From Peptostreptococcaceae bacterium (GTDB lineage: Bacteria; Bacillota; Clostridia; Peptostreptococcales; Filifactoraceae), in NCBI GenBank assembly GCA_030532905.1, contig JAUNKE010000007.1:1-50097 (forward strand): DNA of 50,097 bases. The letters are read 5' to 3'. Position 1 is the first letter of the stretch. The number at the start of each line of letters is the position of its first letter. Under the pieces are notes generated by a model that was not told where the DNA came from, searched no databases, and saw nothing but the letters and a program-made list of their open reading frames with translations. Below are positions 36,046 through 45,191 of this stretch, piece after piece. The translations under genes and the position numbers were made by a program.

Positions 36046-36303
36046 ATGTTTAAACAAAACGCAAAAGTTGTTAATGAAATGGGAATTCATGCGAAGGCGG
36101 CATCCCATATTATAAAAATTGCCACCGGATACAAATCAAATATTTTTATCGAATATGAAAACAAGCTCATCAACGCGAAGAGCATCGTCAGCATTTTGGC
36201 GGCGGCGATTCCGGAGGGCAGCATCGTCACGATTTCGGCGGAAGGAGTTGATGAGCAGGAAGCGGTCAAACAATTGGTTCATACGATAGAAGAAGATTAT
36301 TAA
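36046..36303 (+). CDS. HPr-family phosphocarrier-like protein
   Basis: The 85-residue protein has the HPr fold signature with His15 (MGIHAKAAS) and the regulatory serine Ser46 (INAKSIVSIL). The residues after the active His are Lys17 and Ala18, where HPr usually has Arg-Pro (HARPA). Arg17 helps phosphoryl transfer, so this may be a regulatory or weak phosphocarrier rather than the main HPr. GAGGGATGGA precedes the ATG. No PTS enzyme I or permease is nearby. Confidence 0.85.
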   Translation: MFKQNAKVVNEMGIHAKAASHIIKIATGYKSNIFIEYENKLINAKSIVSILAAAIPEGSIVTISAEGVDEQEAVKQLVHTIEEDY

Positions 36304-36331
36304 AAGGTTGGTTATGTGAAAAGGAGAGCTT

Positions 36332-37135
36332 ATGAATTACGAAAAAATCATTACTGGAATCAAGTCGGTTCGCGAGTTTACGAACAAAAAGGTCGATTTT
36401 AATTTGCTTTCAATGATTATCAGCGACCTTGCATCCATCGAGAAGCTCAATGACACACAGCTTGATTTTGTAATTATAGAAGACGGAAAGAAATTTGCAA
36501 AAGAATTTGACGGCAAAATCGGATACTACGGCAAGATGATTCCGGCGCCGAGTTATATTTTGGTCTTTGGAGAAAACACCGAAGAAGCGAAAATCAATGC
36601 GGGCTTTTGCTTGGAATGGGTTCGATTCGCACTTTGGAAGGCGCAAATCGGTTCTTGCTGGATAAGCACGATGGAAGATGTGGATTATCCGACGCTGTTT
36701 TCCAAGAAAAACGGCGAAACTTTGCTCGCGTGCATCGGCGTGGGCGAGGAGTATTCCGGATTCTTCAGAAAGAATACGAATCAAAAATCCGAGCGGAAAG
36801 GTGTGGCGGAATTCGTCTATACGGATGCTTGGGGAAGCGAAGTGACTTGGGATGAGCTTCAACAGCTCGGGCTGGAAGAAATTTTCTATCTCACCAAACT
36901 TGCGCCGTCTTGGGGAAATGAGCAGCCGTGGAAATTTTTAATTGAGAAAAACGAATGTAAATTATTCATCAATCGCAAAGAAGGTAAGAAATTTGATATT
37001 GAGATAGGCATCGTATCGCTATTTTTTGTCAAAGCTTGCGAAAGTAATGATTATCGAGTCAAAGCGAGCTTTCCGCCGGAGGAAACCGCGGAAAGATACG
37101 GCGATTATGTCTGTCAGGTGATTTTTACATTGTAG
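36332..37135 (+). CDS. Nitroreductase family protein (TM1586-like)
   Basis: The 267-residue protein has SVREFTNKKVDF at the start, FNEWVR-like CLEWVRFALWKAQIGSCWI in the middle, and LAPSWGNEQPWKFLIEKN in the second half, fitting the duplicated TM1586-type FMN nitroreductase. It likely reduces an unknown substrate with NAD(P)H. AGGAGAG precedes the ATG. A short terminator follows. Confidence 0.85.
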   Translation: MNYEKIITGIKSVREFTNKKVDFNLLSMIISDLASIEKLNDTQLDFVIIEDGKKFAKEFDGKIGYYGKMIPAPSYILVFGENTEEAKINAGFCLEWVRFALWKAQIGSCWISTMEDVDYPTLFSKKNGETLLACIGVGEEYSGFFRKNTNQKSERKGVAEFVYTDAWGSEVTWDELQQLGLEEIFYLTKLAPSWGNEQPWKFLIEKNECKLFINRKEGKKFDIEIGIVSLFFVKACESNDYRVKASFPPEETAERYGDYVCQVIFTL

Positions 37136-37156
37136 GGGACAGCCGTCCCTTTTTTT
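37135..37156 (+). terminator. Terminator after the nitroreductase gene
   Basis: GGGAC-AGCC-GTCCC starting right at the stop codon, followed by seven T. Short but GC-rich. Confidence 0.75.
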
Positions 37157-37168
37157 ATAGGAGAAAAC

Positions 37169-39334
37169 ATGGAACAACTAAATGAGCAACAGTCGCAGGC
37201 AGTCACGACCATCGATGGCCCATTGCAAATCTTGGCGGGTGCCGGCTCGGGAAAGACCAAGGTGATTATCAATCGGATTGCCCATATCATCAATTCCGGT
37301 GAATCGCCCGCGAATATTTTGGCATTGACCTTTACCAACAAGGCGGCAAACGAAATGAAAACCAGATTGTACGATTTGATGGGCGAGCCTCATTTCAATA
37401 TGTGGATTGGAACTTTCCACTCCATCTGTCTGCGAATTTTGCGAACGCATATCGATAAAATCGGTTACACGCGCGATTTTGTCATCTACGATTATTACGA
37501 CCAGCAGACCTTGGTCAAGGAATGTATGAAAACGCTCAATGTCAATTCGGAAACGATGAAGCCGGTCTATTTTTTGAGCATCATTTCATCGGCGAAGGAT
37601 GAATTGTTTTCGCCGCGGCGCTATGAAGAAAAATTTGCCATCGACACGCGCAGCAAGACGGCGGCTAAAGTCTATAAAATGTATCAGGAGAGGCTCAAAA
37701 AAAATAATGCGGTCGATTTTGACGATATGATTTTTTTGACCATCAAAATTTTAAAAGAAAATCCCGAAGTGCTGAGTTTTTATCAGGACAAATTCAAATA
37801 TATCATGGTGGATGAGTATCAGGACACCAACCATTCACAATATGTACTCATCTCTCTGCTCGCGGCGAAGTACCGAAATATCTGCGTCGTGGGCGACGAC
37901 GACCAGGCGATTTACGGCTGGCGGGGCGCGGATATTCGAAATATCTTGGATTTTGCGAAAGACTATCCGGATGCGACCATCGTCAAACTGGAGCAAAATT
38001 ATCGCTCCACTCAAAATATCTTGAGCGCGGCGCATAAGGTCATTGAGAAAAATACCGGCAGAAAACAAAAAAAGCTGTGGACGCAAAAGACCAATGATAC
38101 GAAAATCGAGCTGATTAAGTCGCAGGACGATCGGTTGGAAGCCAAGAATGTGGCGCGTGAAATCAAGAAGCTCAAATCCGATTTTCAAAATAAAGATATT
38201 GCGATTTTGTATCGAATCAATGCGCAGTCGCGACTGTTGGAGGAAGAACTCATCAATGCGCGCGTGCCTTACAATATCTATGGCGGGCTCAAATTCTACG
38301 AGCGCAAGGAAATCAAAGATCTTTTGGCATATCTGCGAATCATTTCCAATCCGTCCGACGACATTTCGCTCAAACGAATCATCAATGTACCGAAGCGAAG
38401 CATCGGGCTCAAAACGCTCGAGAAAATTGAAATTCAAGCGAATCAAAAAGGCGAATCGCTGTTCAGCGCGCTGCTTGATTTTGAAAGTCTGGATATTTCG
38501 ACCAAGGCGAAGAATTCAATTCGCGTATTCATTTTGCTGATCAGCTCGCTCAAATCGATGAGCGAAGTGATTTCCATCGATGAGCTGATTGAAAAAATCG
38601 TGATGAACTCCGGATACATCAATGAGCTGATGGAAGAGGGCGAGATTGAATATCAAAGCCGCATGGAGAATATCAACGAATTGAAATCCGTAGCGAATGA
38701 ATTTGTGCACAGCAGCGAAGACAAATCGCTCGAAGCATTTTTGTCCACCGTGGCATTGACGAGCGACATCGATGTGTATGAAGAAGGCGAAGATGTCGTT
38801 ACGCTGATGACGCTGCACAGCTCGAAAGGACTTGAATTTCCGGTCGTCTTCATTACGGGAATGGAGGAGGGAATCTTTCCTTCCGCAAAATCGTTGATGA
38901 GCGATATTCAAATTGAAGAGGAGCGTCGTCTGTGCTATGTGGGCATGACGCGAGCGAAAGAAAAGCTCTATCTTTCCTATGCGCTCGGACGAAATTATTT
39001 CGGCAAATACAGCGCGCAGCTCGTATCTCGCTTCATCAAGGATGTACCGCAGGAGCTGATTAACGGCAAGGTGGACAGACAGAGCAATCAATACGGCGGT
39101 TATTCGCTCGTGGATAAATACAAAAAGAAAAGAGAAATGGTCGCGCAAATCGATAACAAGCCGAAGTCGGTTGACAGTTTTGACATGGGGGATGAGATTA
39201 TCCATCCGGTTTACGGCAAAGGAAAGATTGTCGCCAAGAGCGATTCCGCGTACACCATCGTATTCGGCAAAACAGGCATCAAAAAAATTGATATAAATTT
39301 TGGCAAAATGACCAAAGCACAGGAGGAAAAATGA
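37169..39334 (+). CDS. pcrA: ATP-dependent DNA helicase PcrA/UvrD
   Basis: The 721-residue SF1 helicase has Walker A GAGSGKTKV, LALTFTNKAANEMK, VDEYQDTNHSQY, VGDDDQAIYGWRGAD, and VTLMTLHSSKGLEFPVVF with GMTRAKEKLYL. PcrA unwinds DNA in repair and replication of plasmids and clears recombination proteins. The C-terminal segment (HPVYGKGKIV) matches the PcrA tail that contacts RNA polymerase. GGAGAAA precedes the ATG. The stop overlaps the next ATG (ATGA at 39331). Confidence 0.97.
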   Translation: MEQLNEQQSQAVTTIDGPLQILAGAGSGKTKVIINRIAHIINSGESPANILALTFTNKAANEMKTRLYDLMGEPHFNMWIGTFHSICLRILRTHIDKIGYTRDFVIYDYYDQQTLVKECMKTLNVNSETMKPVYFLSIISSAKDELFSPRRYEEKFAIDTRSKTAAKVYKMYQERLKKNNAVDFDDMIFLTIKILKENPEVLSFYQDKFKYIMVDEYQDTNHSQYVLISLLAAKYRNICVVGDDDQAIYGWRGADIRNILDFAKDYPDATIVKLEQNYRSTQNILSAAHKVIEKNTGRKQKKLWTQKTNDTKIELIKSQDDRLEAKNVAREIKKLKSDFQNKDIAILYRINAQSRLLEEELINARVPYNIYGGLKFYERKEIKDLLAYLRIISNPSDDISLKRIINVPKRSIGLKTLEKIEIQANQKGESLFSALLDFESLDISTKAKNSIRVFILLISSLKSMSEVISIDELIEKIVMNSGYINELMEEGEIEYQSRMENINELKSVANEFVHSSEDKSLEAFLSTVALTSDIDVYEEGEDVVTLMTLHSSKGLEFPVVFITGMEEGIFPSAKSLMSDIQIEEERRLCYVGMTRAKEKLYLSYALGRNYFGKYSAQLVSRFIKDVPQELINGKVDRQSNQYGGYSLVDKYKKKREMVAQIDNKPKSVDSFDMGDEIIHPVYGKGKIVAKSDSAYTIVFGKTGIKKIDINFGKMTKAQEEK

Positions 39335-40590
39335 TAAACAATTTATTGAATCTGATTGAGGAATCCAAATCCGTCTATCATGCGGAAAAAGCATTGTCCG
39401 TTTATTTGGAGAAGAATAAGTTTAAAAAACTGGATATTGAAAAACCGTTCAACTTGAAAAAAGGCGGCAAATTCTATATTGCAAAAGACGGCGCGGTACT
39501 TGCTTTTCGTATAGACACAACCGATTTGTTCAAAATCGTCGTATCACATACGGATTCGCCGACACTCAAAATAAAATCCAATCCGGATATCGATGCCAAC
39601 GGCTATCACTTATTGAATATGGAAGTGTATGGCGGACCGATTCTGAATACTTGGTTTGACAAGCCGCTTTCGATTGCCGGAGTCGTACAATATCTTGAAA
39701 AAGATAAAATGGTGGAGAAACTTGTGGATTTCAATCGTCCGATTTGTACGATTGCGAACTTGGCAATTCACATGAACCGCGAAGTCAACAATGGTGTGAA
39801 AATCGACAAGCAAAAAGATCTCAAACCGGTTCTTCAAGTTTACGGTGAGGAAGCGGACAAAGAAAAATTTGCGGATATTTTGGCGAAAGAGCTCGGCATC
39901 GACAAGGAGAGCATCCTGTCCTATGAATTGAATTTATACAATGTTCATCCACCGATTCTTTTCGGATTGGAAAATGAATTTGTGCAATCCGCAAGATTGG
40001 ATAATCTGTCGATGGCGATTTCATCCATCGAGGGCTTGGTCAAGAGCAAAAAAGGAGTCGGCATCAGTATGGCGGCATGCCTCAACAATGAAGAAATCGG
40101 CTCTCAGACTTTGAGCGGCGGAGATTCCAACTTCTTGGGCAATATGCTTGAGCGAATCGCCATCAATTTGGGCATGAATCGAGAGGATTATCTGATTGCG
40201 CTTGAAAAATCCTTTGCGATTTCTGCGGATTTGGCACATGCCGTTCATCCGAATTTCTCCGACAAAGCCGATTTGACCAATCGTCCGGTGATAAACAAAG
40301 GATTTGTAATCAAAAATTCTTCCAACAAACGCTATGCGACGGATTCCAAATCGGAAGGCTATCTCGTGAAATTGGCGAAGAAAAACAAAATCGATTATCA
40401 AACCTTCTTCAACAATTCCAACGAAGTCGGCGGCTCATCGCTCGGCCCGATCGTTTCAGCAAAACTCCCGATGCGCACCATCGATATCGGAAATCCGATT
40501 TTGGCGATGCACTCGGAGCGTGAGACCGGCGGAGTGAAAGACTATGAAGGCATTATCAAATTATTTACCGCATTTTATGGAGACAAATAA
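39331..40590 (+). CDS. M18 family aminopeptidase
   Basis: The 419-residue metallopeptidase has SHTDSPTLKIK, NNEEIGSQT, DLAHAVHPNFSDKAD and MHSERE, the M18 zinc-binding blocks. M18 enzymes release N-terminal, often acidic, residues from peptides in the cytoplasm. The ATG overlaps the pcrA stop and the AGGAGG is inside pcrA. It is followed by a PLP enzyme with one-base overlap, so pcrA to the glutamine synthetase gene looks like one transcript. Confidence 0.93.
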   Translation: MINNLLNLIEESKSVYHAEKALSVYLEKNKFKKLDIEKPFNLKKGGKFYIAKDGAVLAFRIDTTDLFKIVVSHTDSPTLKIKSNPDIDANGYHLLNMEVYGGPILNTWFDKPLSIAGVVQYLEKDKMVEKLVDFNRPICTIANLAIHMNREVNNGVKIDKQKDLKPVLQVYGEEADKEKFADILAKELGIDKESILSYELNLYNVHPPILFGLENEFVQSARLDNLSMAISSIEGLVKSKKGVGISMAACLNNEEIGSQTLSGGDSNFLGNMLERIAINLGMNREDYLIALEKSFAISADLAHAVHPNFSDKADLTNRPVINKGFVIKNSSNKRYATDSKSEGYLVKLAKKNKIDYQTFFNNSNEVGGSSLGPIVSAKLPMRTIDIGNPILAMHSERETGGVKDYEGIIKLFTAFYGDK

Positions 40591-41888
40591 TGACAGCAGA
40601 TTTTGCAAATTTTATGCAAAGCAAATTTGACATCAGTGAGGAGATTTTGACAATGGCGGCGGAAACCGATAAGGAGCTGCTGCCATTGTTCGATGAAATC
40701 CAAAAAATTCAAGAGTATAATATTTTTAAAGTCACCCATGCGATGCAAAAAGCGCGACTGTCGGACAGTCATTTCGCATGGAATACGGGATACGGCTACA
40801 ATGATGCCGGTCGTGAAAAAACCGAAGAGATTTTTGCAAATATCTTCGGCGCGGAAGATGCCATCGTTCGAGCGAGCATTGCCAACGGAACGCATGCGCT
40901 GGCGCTTTGTCTTGAGGGAATTCTCAAATCGGGTTTCGAGCTCATCGCAATTTCGGGCAAGCCCTATGACACTTTGGACAAGACCATCGGCATTTCGCCA
41001 TCCTATCATTCGTTGATGGAAAAGGGAGTCGATTACAAGCAAATCGAGCTTTTACCGAATGGCGATTTCGATTTGAATACCATCAAAGAGACGATTCAGG
41101 CATCCCGAAAAAAGAAGATGATTTATATTCAGCGCTCGAAAGGATATTTTCGACGAAGAGCATTGACCATCAAAGACATTGAATATATCGTAAAAGAAAT
41201 TCGTCAGCTGGATTCCGAAGCCGTCATCATGGTGGATAATTGCTATGGCGAATTTATGGAATACCAAGAGCCTACCGAAGTCGGAGTGGATTTGATGGCG
41301 GGCTCGCTGATAAAAAATCCGGGAGGCGGTTTTGCCGTATCGGGCGGCTATATCGCGGGACGGAGCGATTTGGTAAATCTTGTTGCGGAGCGCATGACCG
41401 CACCGGGCATCGGGAAGGAATGCGGATTGACCTTCGGCACGACGAGAATTATGTTGCAGGGACTTTTCATTGCGCCGATGATTGTCGCCAATGCGAAAAA
41501 AGGAGCGATTTTCTGTGCCAAACTTTTTGAAAAATCCGGCTACGAAGCATTTCCGAAATTCGATGAAGAAAGAAGCGACATTATTCAGTCCATCGCGATG
41601 AATTCCGAGCAGGAGATTATCGCATTTTGTCAAGGAATTCAAAAAGCGGCGCCGGTGGATTCTTTTGTTTCGCCGGAGCCTTGGGCGATGCCGGGATATG
41701 ACAGCGAAGTCATTATGGCGGCGGGCGCCTTTGTGCAAGGCTCATCCATCGAGCTCAGCGCCGATGCACCGATACGCGAGCCGTACACCGTATATTTTCA
41801 AGGCGGTTTGACATACGAGCATTCCAAACTCGGAGCGATGCTCGCTTTACAGGAAATCAGAAGGAGGGGAGAAAATGTTCATCGATAA
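40590..41888 (+). CDS. Methionine gamma-lyase-family PLP enzyme (YnbB-like)
   Basis: The 432-residue protein matches the PF06838 family: HFAWNTGYGYNDAGREK, IVRASIANGTHALALCL, IMVDNCYGEF, and GSLIKNPGGGF with the probable PLP Lys. Members are called aluminium-resistance or cystathionine/methionine lyase-like, but activity is poorly known. It has a TAATG overlap with the aminopeptidase and a 14 nt overlap with glutamine synthetase, as in other Bacillota where YnbB is next to glnA. Confidence 0.92.
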   Translation: MTADFANFMQSKFDISEEILTMAAETDKELLPLFDEIQKIQEYNIFKVTHAMQKARLSDSHFAWNTGYGYNDAGREKTEEIFANIFGAEDAIVRASIANGTHALALCLEGILKSGFELIAISGKPYDTLDKTIGISPSYHSLMEKGVDYKQIELLPNGDFDLNTIKETIQASRKKKMIYIQRSKGYFRRRALTIKDIEYIVKEIRQLDSEAVIMVDNCYGEFMEYQEPTEVGVDLMAGSLIKNPGGGFAVSGGYIAGRSDLVNLVAERMTAPGIGKECGLTFGTTRIMLQGLFIAPMIVANAKKGAIFCAKLFEKSGYEAFPKFDEERSDIIQSIAMNSEQEIIAFCQGIQKAAPVDSFVSPEPWAMPGYDSEVIMAAGAFVQGSSIELSADAPIREPYTVYFQGGLTYEHSKLGAMLALQEIRRRGENVHR

Positions 41889-43791
41889 CAAGGCAATGTG
41901 CAATCTTGTTTTTTGTATTCCCAAAAAGGAGAGAACGGTTCAAAGTTTGAGCAAATTGCTCAAGGAGCATCCGGAGATACAATTCGTTTCCTATGTCGGA
42001 TTCGACTTCGGAGGAAACGGAACGGATGAGCGAATTCCGATATCGTTGTTCTTGGACGATATCGAGAGACAGCTTGAGCTTGGTGTACAGACCGACGGCT
42101 CCAGCGTTACCTTGCCGGGCATTGCGACGCTGGATGACGCCAGAGTGATTATCCTGCCCGACCGCTCGGTCGATTGGTATGTCGATTACAATTACAACAG
42201 CATCGATATTCATGGGAATTATGTAGGGACATTGATTATTCCTTCTTTTTTGATTCACAACAACCGCATGGTTTGCTCACGCTCGATTTTGAAAAGGGCG
42301 GCGGAGCGGCTGAAAAAAGAAAGCATTCGATATATCCAAGAGAAAAAAGACTTCAAAGACGAAATCGGAATCACCGATGAGGAACAGGTCGAAGAAATTT
42401 TGCTCACCTCGGCAACGGAGCTTGAGTTTTGGGTAAAATCGCCGGAAGATATCGCCGACGAAGAAAAACTATCCGTTTCTCAAACGCTCAAAGAGCAATA
42501 TTGGAAACGCACCGAAGGAAATGTTCGCTCGGCGATGGAAAAAACTTTGGAGATTATGGAAAAATACGGTTTCGAGCCGGAGATGGGACATAAGGAAGTC
42601 GGTGGAGTAACTTCGCAAATCAGTCCGAACGGAACGCAGGTTCATGTCATGGAGCAGTTGGAAATCGACTGGAAATATTCTGCCGAAATCAAAGCCGCCG
42701 ATGTGGAAATCATCGTGCGAAATTTGGTCAAAGAAGTGTTCAATCGATACAATCTGGAAGTGACTTTTTCCGCAAAACCGATTGAGAATGTGGCGGGCAG
42801 CGGAAAGCACACTCATATCGGAGTGGCGGCGCGATTAAGCTCCGGACGAGTCGTCAATCTCTTTACACATAAGGATTATCGAAACAATTTTGCGAGCAGT
42901 TTTGCGCTTTCTTCACTCATGGGCATACTCAAAAACTATGAAGTCATCAATCCTTTTGTAGCGCCGTCCATCGATTCGCTCAATCGACTCAAGCCGCATT
43001 TTGAAGCGCCGATTTGTATCGTATCTTCATTGGGGCGCTCGGTCGATATTCCGTCGCGCAATCGCTCGATTTTGATTGGACTTATCAAAGATATGGAATC
43101 TCCGATGGCGACGAGATTCGAATTGCGCTCACCGAATCCGCTGACCAATGTCTATTTGGTATTGGCGGCGAGCTATCAGGCGATGGTTGACGGAATTCAA
43201 AACGCCGGCATGAAGATGAACTTGGAGCAGTTGGTCAAGGAGTTCTCCAAAGAATACGGAGAGGACGCGTTATATCTTGAAAAAAATCGAAAATATCGCA
43301 GCGAAGAAAATGTTTTTGATTTTTACACCGAGCAGGAGCGTAACGAGCGATTCGGCAAACCGCCTGCAACCGTCTATGACAACATCATCAATTTGGAAAA
43401 TCATCCCGACAAACTCGAAGTGCTTATGCAGGAAAATGTCTTTACCGAAAAGATTTTGAATTCCTACAAGACCTATATTCTCAACACTTGGACTTATGAG
43501 CTTGCCCATCGAACCATCGACGACAATATCGAAATCGTGCGCAATTGCAAACAGGCGCATATCGATATGGACGATTTGTCGGATTTGGATATCGTCAACT
43601 GGACAAAAATCAATGCGATTCGTTGGGAACTGATGAAGGACGGATTGGAAAAGAAATCGGTCTTTGCGATGATTCGAGATGCCATTGAAGCGAAGGACTA
43701 CAAAAAAGTATCCGAATTACAATTGATTATGAATGAAAAAATCCACGATTTGAAGTTGCATTACAGCCGCTACACCAAAAACTTGTTTTGA
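41875..43791 (+). CDS. Glutamine synthetase, long clostridial type
   Basis: The 638-residue protein is longer than the usual GSI (about 440-470). The first half holds VSYVGFDFGGNGTDERIP, VQTDGSSVTLPG and TELEFWV; ATP/glutamate motifs SGKHTHIGV and RFELRSPNP lie mid-protein. The extra C-terminal 150 residues are helical. The long form is widespread in Clostridia and is assigned to glutamine synthetase by motifs. AGAAGGAGGGGAG precedes the ATG. asnA nearby shows two ammonia-assimilating enzymes in this region. No GlnR operator was recognised. Confidence 0.88.
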   Translation: MFIDNKAMCNLVFCIPKKERTVQSLSKLLKEHPEIQFVSYVGFDFGGNGTDERIPISLFLDDIERQLELGVQTDGSSVTLPGIATLDDARVIILPDRSVDWYVDYNYNSIDIHGNYVGTLIIPSFLIHNNRMVCSRSILKRAAERLKKESIRYIQEKKDFKDEIGITDEEQVEEILLTSATELEFWVKSPEDIADEEKLSVSQTLKEQYWKRTEGNVRSAMEKTLEIMEKYGFEPEMGHKEVGGVTSQISPNGTQVHVMEQLEIDWKYSAEIKAADVEIIVRNLVKEVFNRYNLEVTFSAKPIENVAGSGKHTHIGVAARLSSGRVVNLFTHKDYRNNFASSFALSSLMGILKNYEVINPFVAPSIDSLNRLKPHFEAPICIVSSLGRSVDIPSRNRSILIGLIKDMESPMATRFELRSPNPLTNVYLVLAASYQAMVDGIQNAGMKMNLEQLVKEFSKEYGEDALYLEKNRKYRSEENVFDFYTEQERNERFGKPPATVYDNIINLENHPDKLEVLMQENVFTEKILNSYKTYILNTWTYELAHRTIDDNIEIVRNCKQAHIDMDDLSDLDIVNWTKINAIRWELMKDGLEKKSVFAMIRDAIEAKDYKKVSELQLIMNEKIHDLKLHYSRYTKNLF

Positions 43792-43934
43792 AAATCCCTT
43801 TCTGTATCTTTAAGACGGATTGGCCAATGATATAAAAATAAAACATGATTTAATTGAGGTCGATTGATGGAATTAGAATGGACATTATGCATGGAATGAT
43901 TATCTAGCTTTACAAGAATAACTTACAAAAAATA

Positions 43935-43970
43935 AAAAGATAGCTATTTCAAAAAAGTAGCTATCTTTTT
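43935..43970 (+). terminator. Intrinsic terminator
   Basis: A 12-bp perfect stem (43935-43946 with 43958-43969) with an 11 nt loop ends in TTTTTT. It probably serves the preceding operon, though it lies 140 nt from the glutamine synthetase stop. The A-rich left arm also allows use on the - strand. Confidence 0.75.
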
Positions 43971-44041
43971 TGATGAAACAATCCGGCAAAAATCTTAAAC
44001 GAAAGGTTGCTTTCTAGGACTTGGAATTTCGCTTGTAAATC

Positions 44042-44070
44042 TTGTTTTGAAATTTTTGTTGTGATATAAT
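44042..44070 (+). promoter_or_regulatory. Promoter of the GNAT gene
   Basis: TTGTTT (44042-44047), a 17 nt spacer and TGATATAAT (44062-44070), an extended -10. Confidence 0.65.
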
Positions 44071-44116
44071 CAATGGGATTGTTGATGGGAACTACCTTCT
44101 CCTGAAAGGAGAACAA

Positions 44117-44572
44117 ATGAAAATTATTCAGGTAGAAAATCCGAAAGAAAAAGCACAAATTGTTGCAGAAGTGTTATACGATTTACCGCAATGGTTCGGT
44201 TTGCCCGAAAGCACGAAAGCGTATATTGAAGAATCACGCGGCCTGCTGCTTTGGGCAGCGACGGATAAGGATGAGATAATCGGTTTTATCACGATTCAGG
44301 AAACGAGCAAAAGCACGATTGAAATTCATTGTATGGGTGTAAAAGAAAAATATCACCGACAGGGAATAGGCAAAATGCTTTTGAAGGAAGTATTGAATTA
44401 TGCCAAAGATAAATATCGATTGATTCAAGTAAAAACCGTTGCACAAGGACATTATGATACCTATGATAAAACCAATGCATTCTATCATTCGGTTGGATTT
44501 TTGGATTTGGAAATCTTCCCGACGCTTTGGGATGAATGGAATCCATGTCAAGTCATGGTGATGTCGTTATAA
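44117..44572 (+). CDS. GNAT family N-acetyltransferase
   Basis: The 151-residue enzyme has the acetyl-CoA binding motif RQGIGKMLLKEVL (about residue 80) after IEIHCMGVKEKYH, and FYHSVGFLDLE at the C-terminus. The acceptor is unknown; some relatives act on drugs or amino acids. GAAAGGAG precedes the ATG. It converges on the - strand lipoprotein gene and shares a terminator with it. Confidence 0.9.
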   Translation: MKIIQVENPKEKAQIVAEVLYDLPQWFGLPESTKAYIEESRGLLLWAATDKDEIIGFITIQETSKSTIEIHCMGVKEKYHRQGIGKMLLKEVLNYAKDKYRLIQVKTVAQGHYDTYDKTNAFYHSVGFLDLEIFPTLWDEWNPCQVMVMSL

Positions 44573-44577
44573 CATGC

Positions 44578-44611
44578 AAAAACTCCGTTAGCTGGCGGAG
44601 TTTTGTTTTTT
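44578..44611. terminator. Bidirectional terminator with an embedded stop codon
   Basis: AAAAACTCCG (44578-44587) pairs with CGGAGTTTT (44596-44604), then GTTTTTTT. The - strand gene stop (TTA at 44588-44590 on +) sits in the loop. The A run to the left provides a U tract for - strand transcripts. Confidence 0.8.
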
Positions 44612-45148
44612 TGACTTATCGTCGGGTCTCAATCGTACACCGATGACATCCACGCCGTCAAAAGTCCTAAGTAATTTAAGCTCTTGAGTCTCTTTGTCAT
44701 ATCGGTAAAAATTGCAAGGACTTGACCAATTAACATTAAGTTTGATAAGCGCGAAATATTCTTCGCCAACTTGGATTATCTGAAACTCGTGAATACCGGA
44801 AGAGTGATCGTCCGCCGCCTTAAAAATGCTCTCGATGGTTTCGTTGGTTTCTATGGGATTGCCATCCTTGTCCTGTAATGCAATTCTAACCAGCTTGCTA
44901 TAAAAATCATTATCTTTGAAATAGCTGGTAAAACAACCATGTTCTGCATAGTATATTTTGATTTCATCACTTTCAAATTGTTCGATAGTTCTTGTTCCAT
45001 GTTTATGAATTGCCACATATTTCAGTTCATTAGTTGTTTCATCTTTCGTAATTACATCGATTTGATGTATGCCGAGCGACATCGGAACGCAGGCACTCAA
45101 TGATAGGACAAAGAAAACAAGCAGTAAAATGCGAATCAGATTTTTCAT
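44588..45148 (-). CDS. Putative lipoprotein
   Basis: The 186-residue protein has a signal peptide MKNLIRILLLVFFVLSLSAC with the lipobox LSAC, so it is probably lipid-anchored at Cys20. The rest has acidic and aromatic short strands (ELKYVAIHKHG, ESDEIKIYYAEHGC, EYFALIKLNVNW) with no recognised family. AGGAGG is well placed before the start at 45148. It is the second gene of the - strand pair. Confidence 0.75.
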   Translation of the reverse strand: MKNLIRILLLVFFVLSLSACVPMSLGIHQIDVITKDETTNELKYVAIHKHGTRTIEQFESDEIKIYYAEHGCFTSYFKDNDFYSKLVRIALQDKDGNPIETNETIESIFKAADDHSSGIHEFQIIQVGEEYFALIKLNVNWSSPCNFYRYDKETQELKLLRTFDGVDVIGVRLRPDDKSKKQNSAS

Positions 45149-45191
45149 AAATACCTCCTGTCAATTTGAAAATCTTAGAATGTAATTTTTT

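Larger units (their letters stand above)
43792..44116. other. Non-coding stretch between glutamine synthetase and GNAT genes
   Basis: It holds the terminator at 43935 and the promoter at 44042. No gene was recognised. A short stretch around 43866-43915 (ATGGAATTAGAATGG...) might be a gene remnant but has no support. Confidence 0.5.

Noticed and set aside
36046..36303. Canonical ptsH
   Set aside because: The Arg17-Pro18 pair typical of HPr is missing and no PTS genes are near, so I kept the call at HPr-like.
38516..39394. 292-codon - strand ORF within pcrA
   Set aside because: Antisense shadow of a gene with complete helicase motifs.
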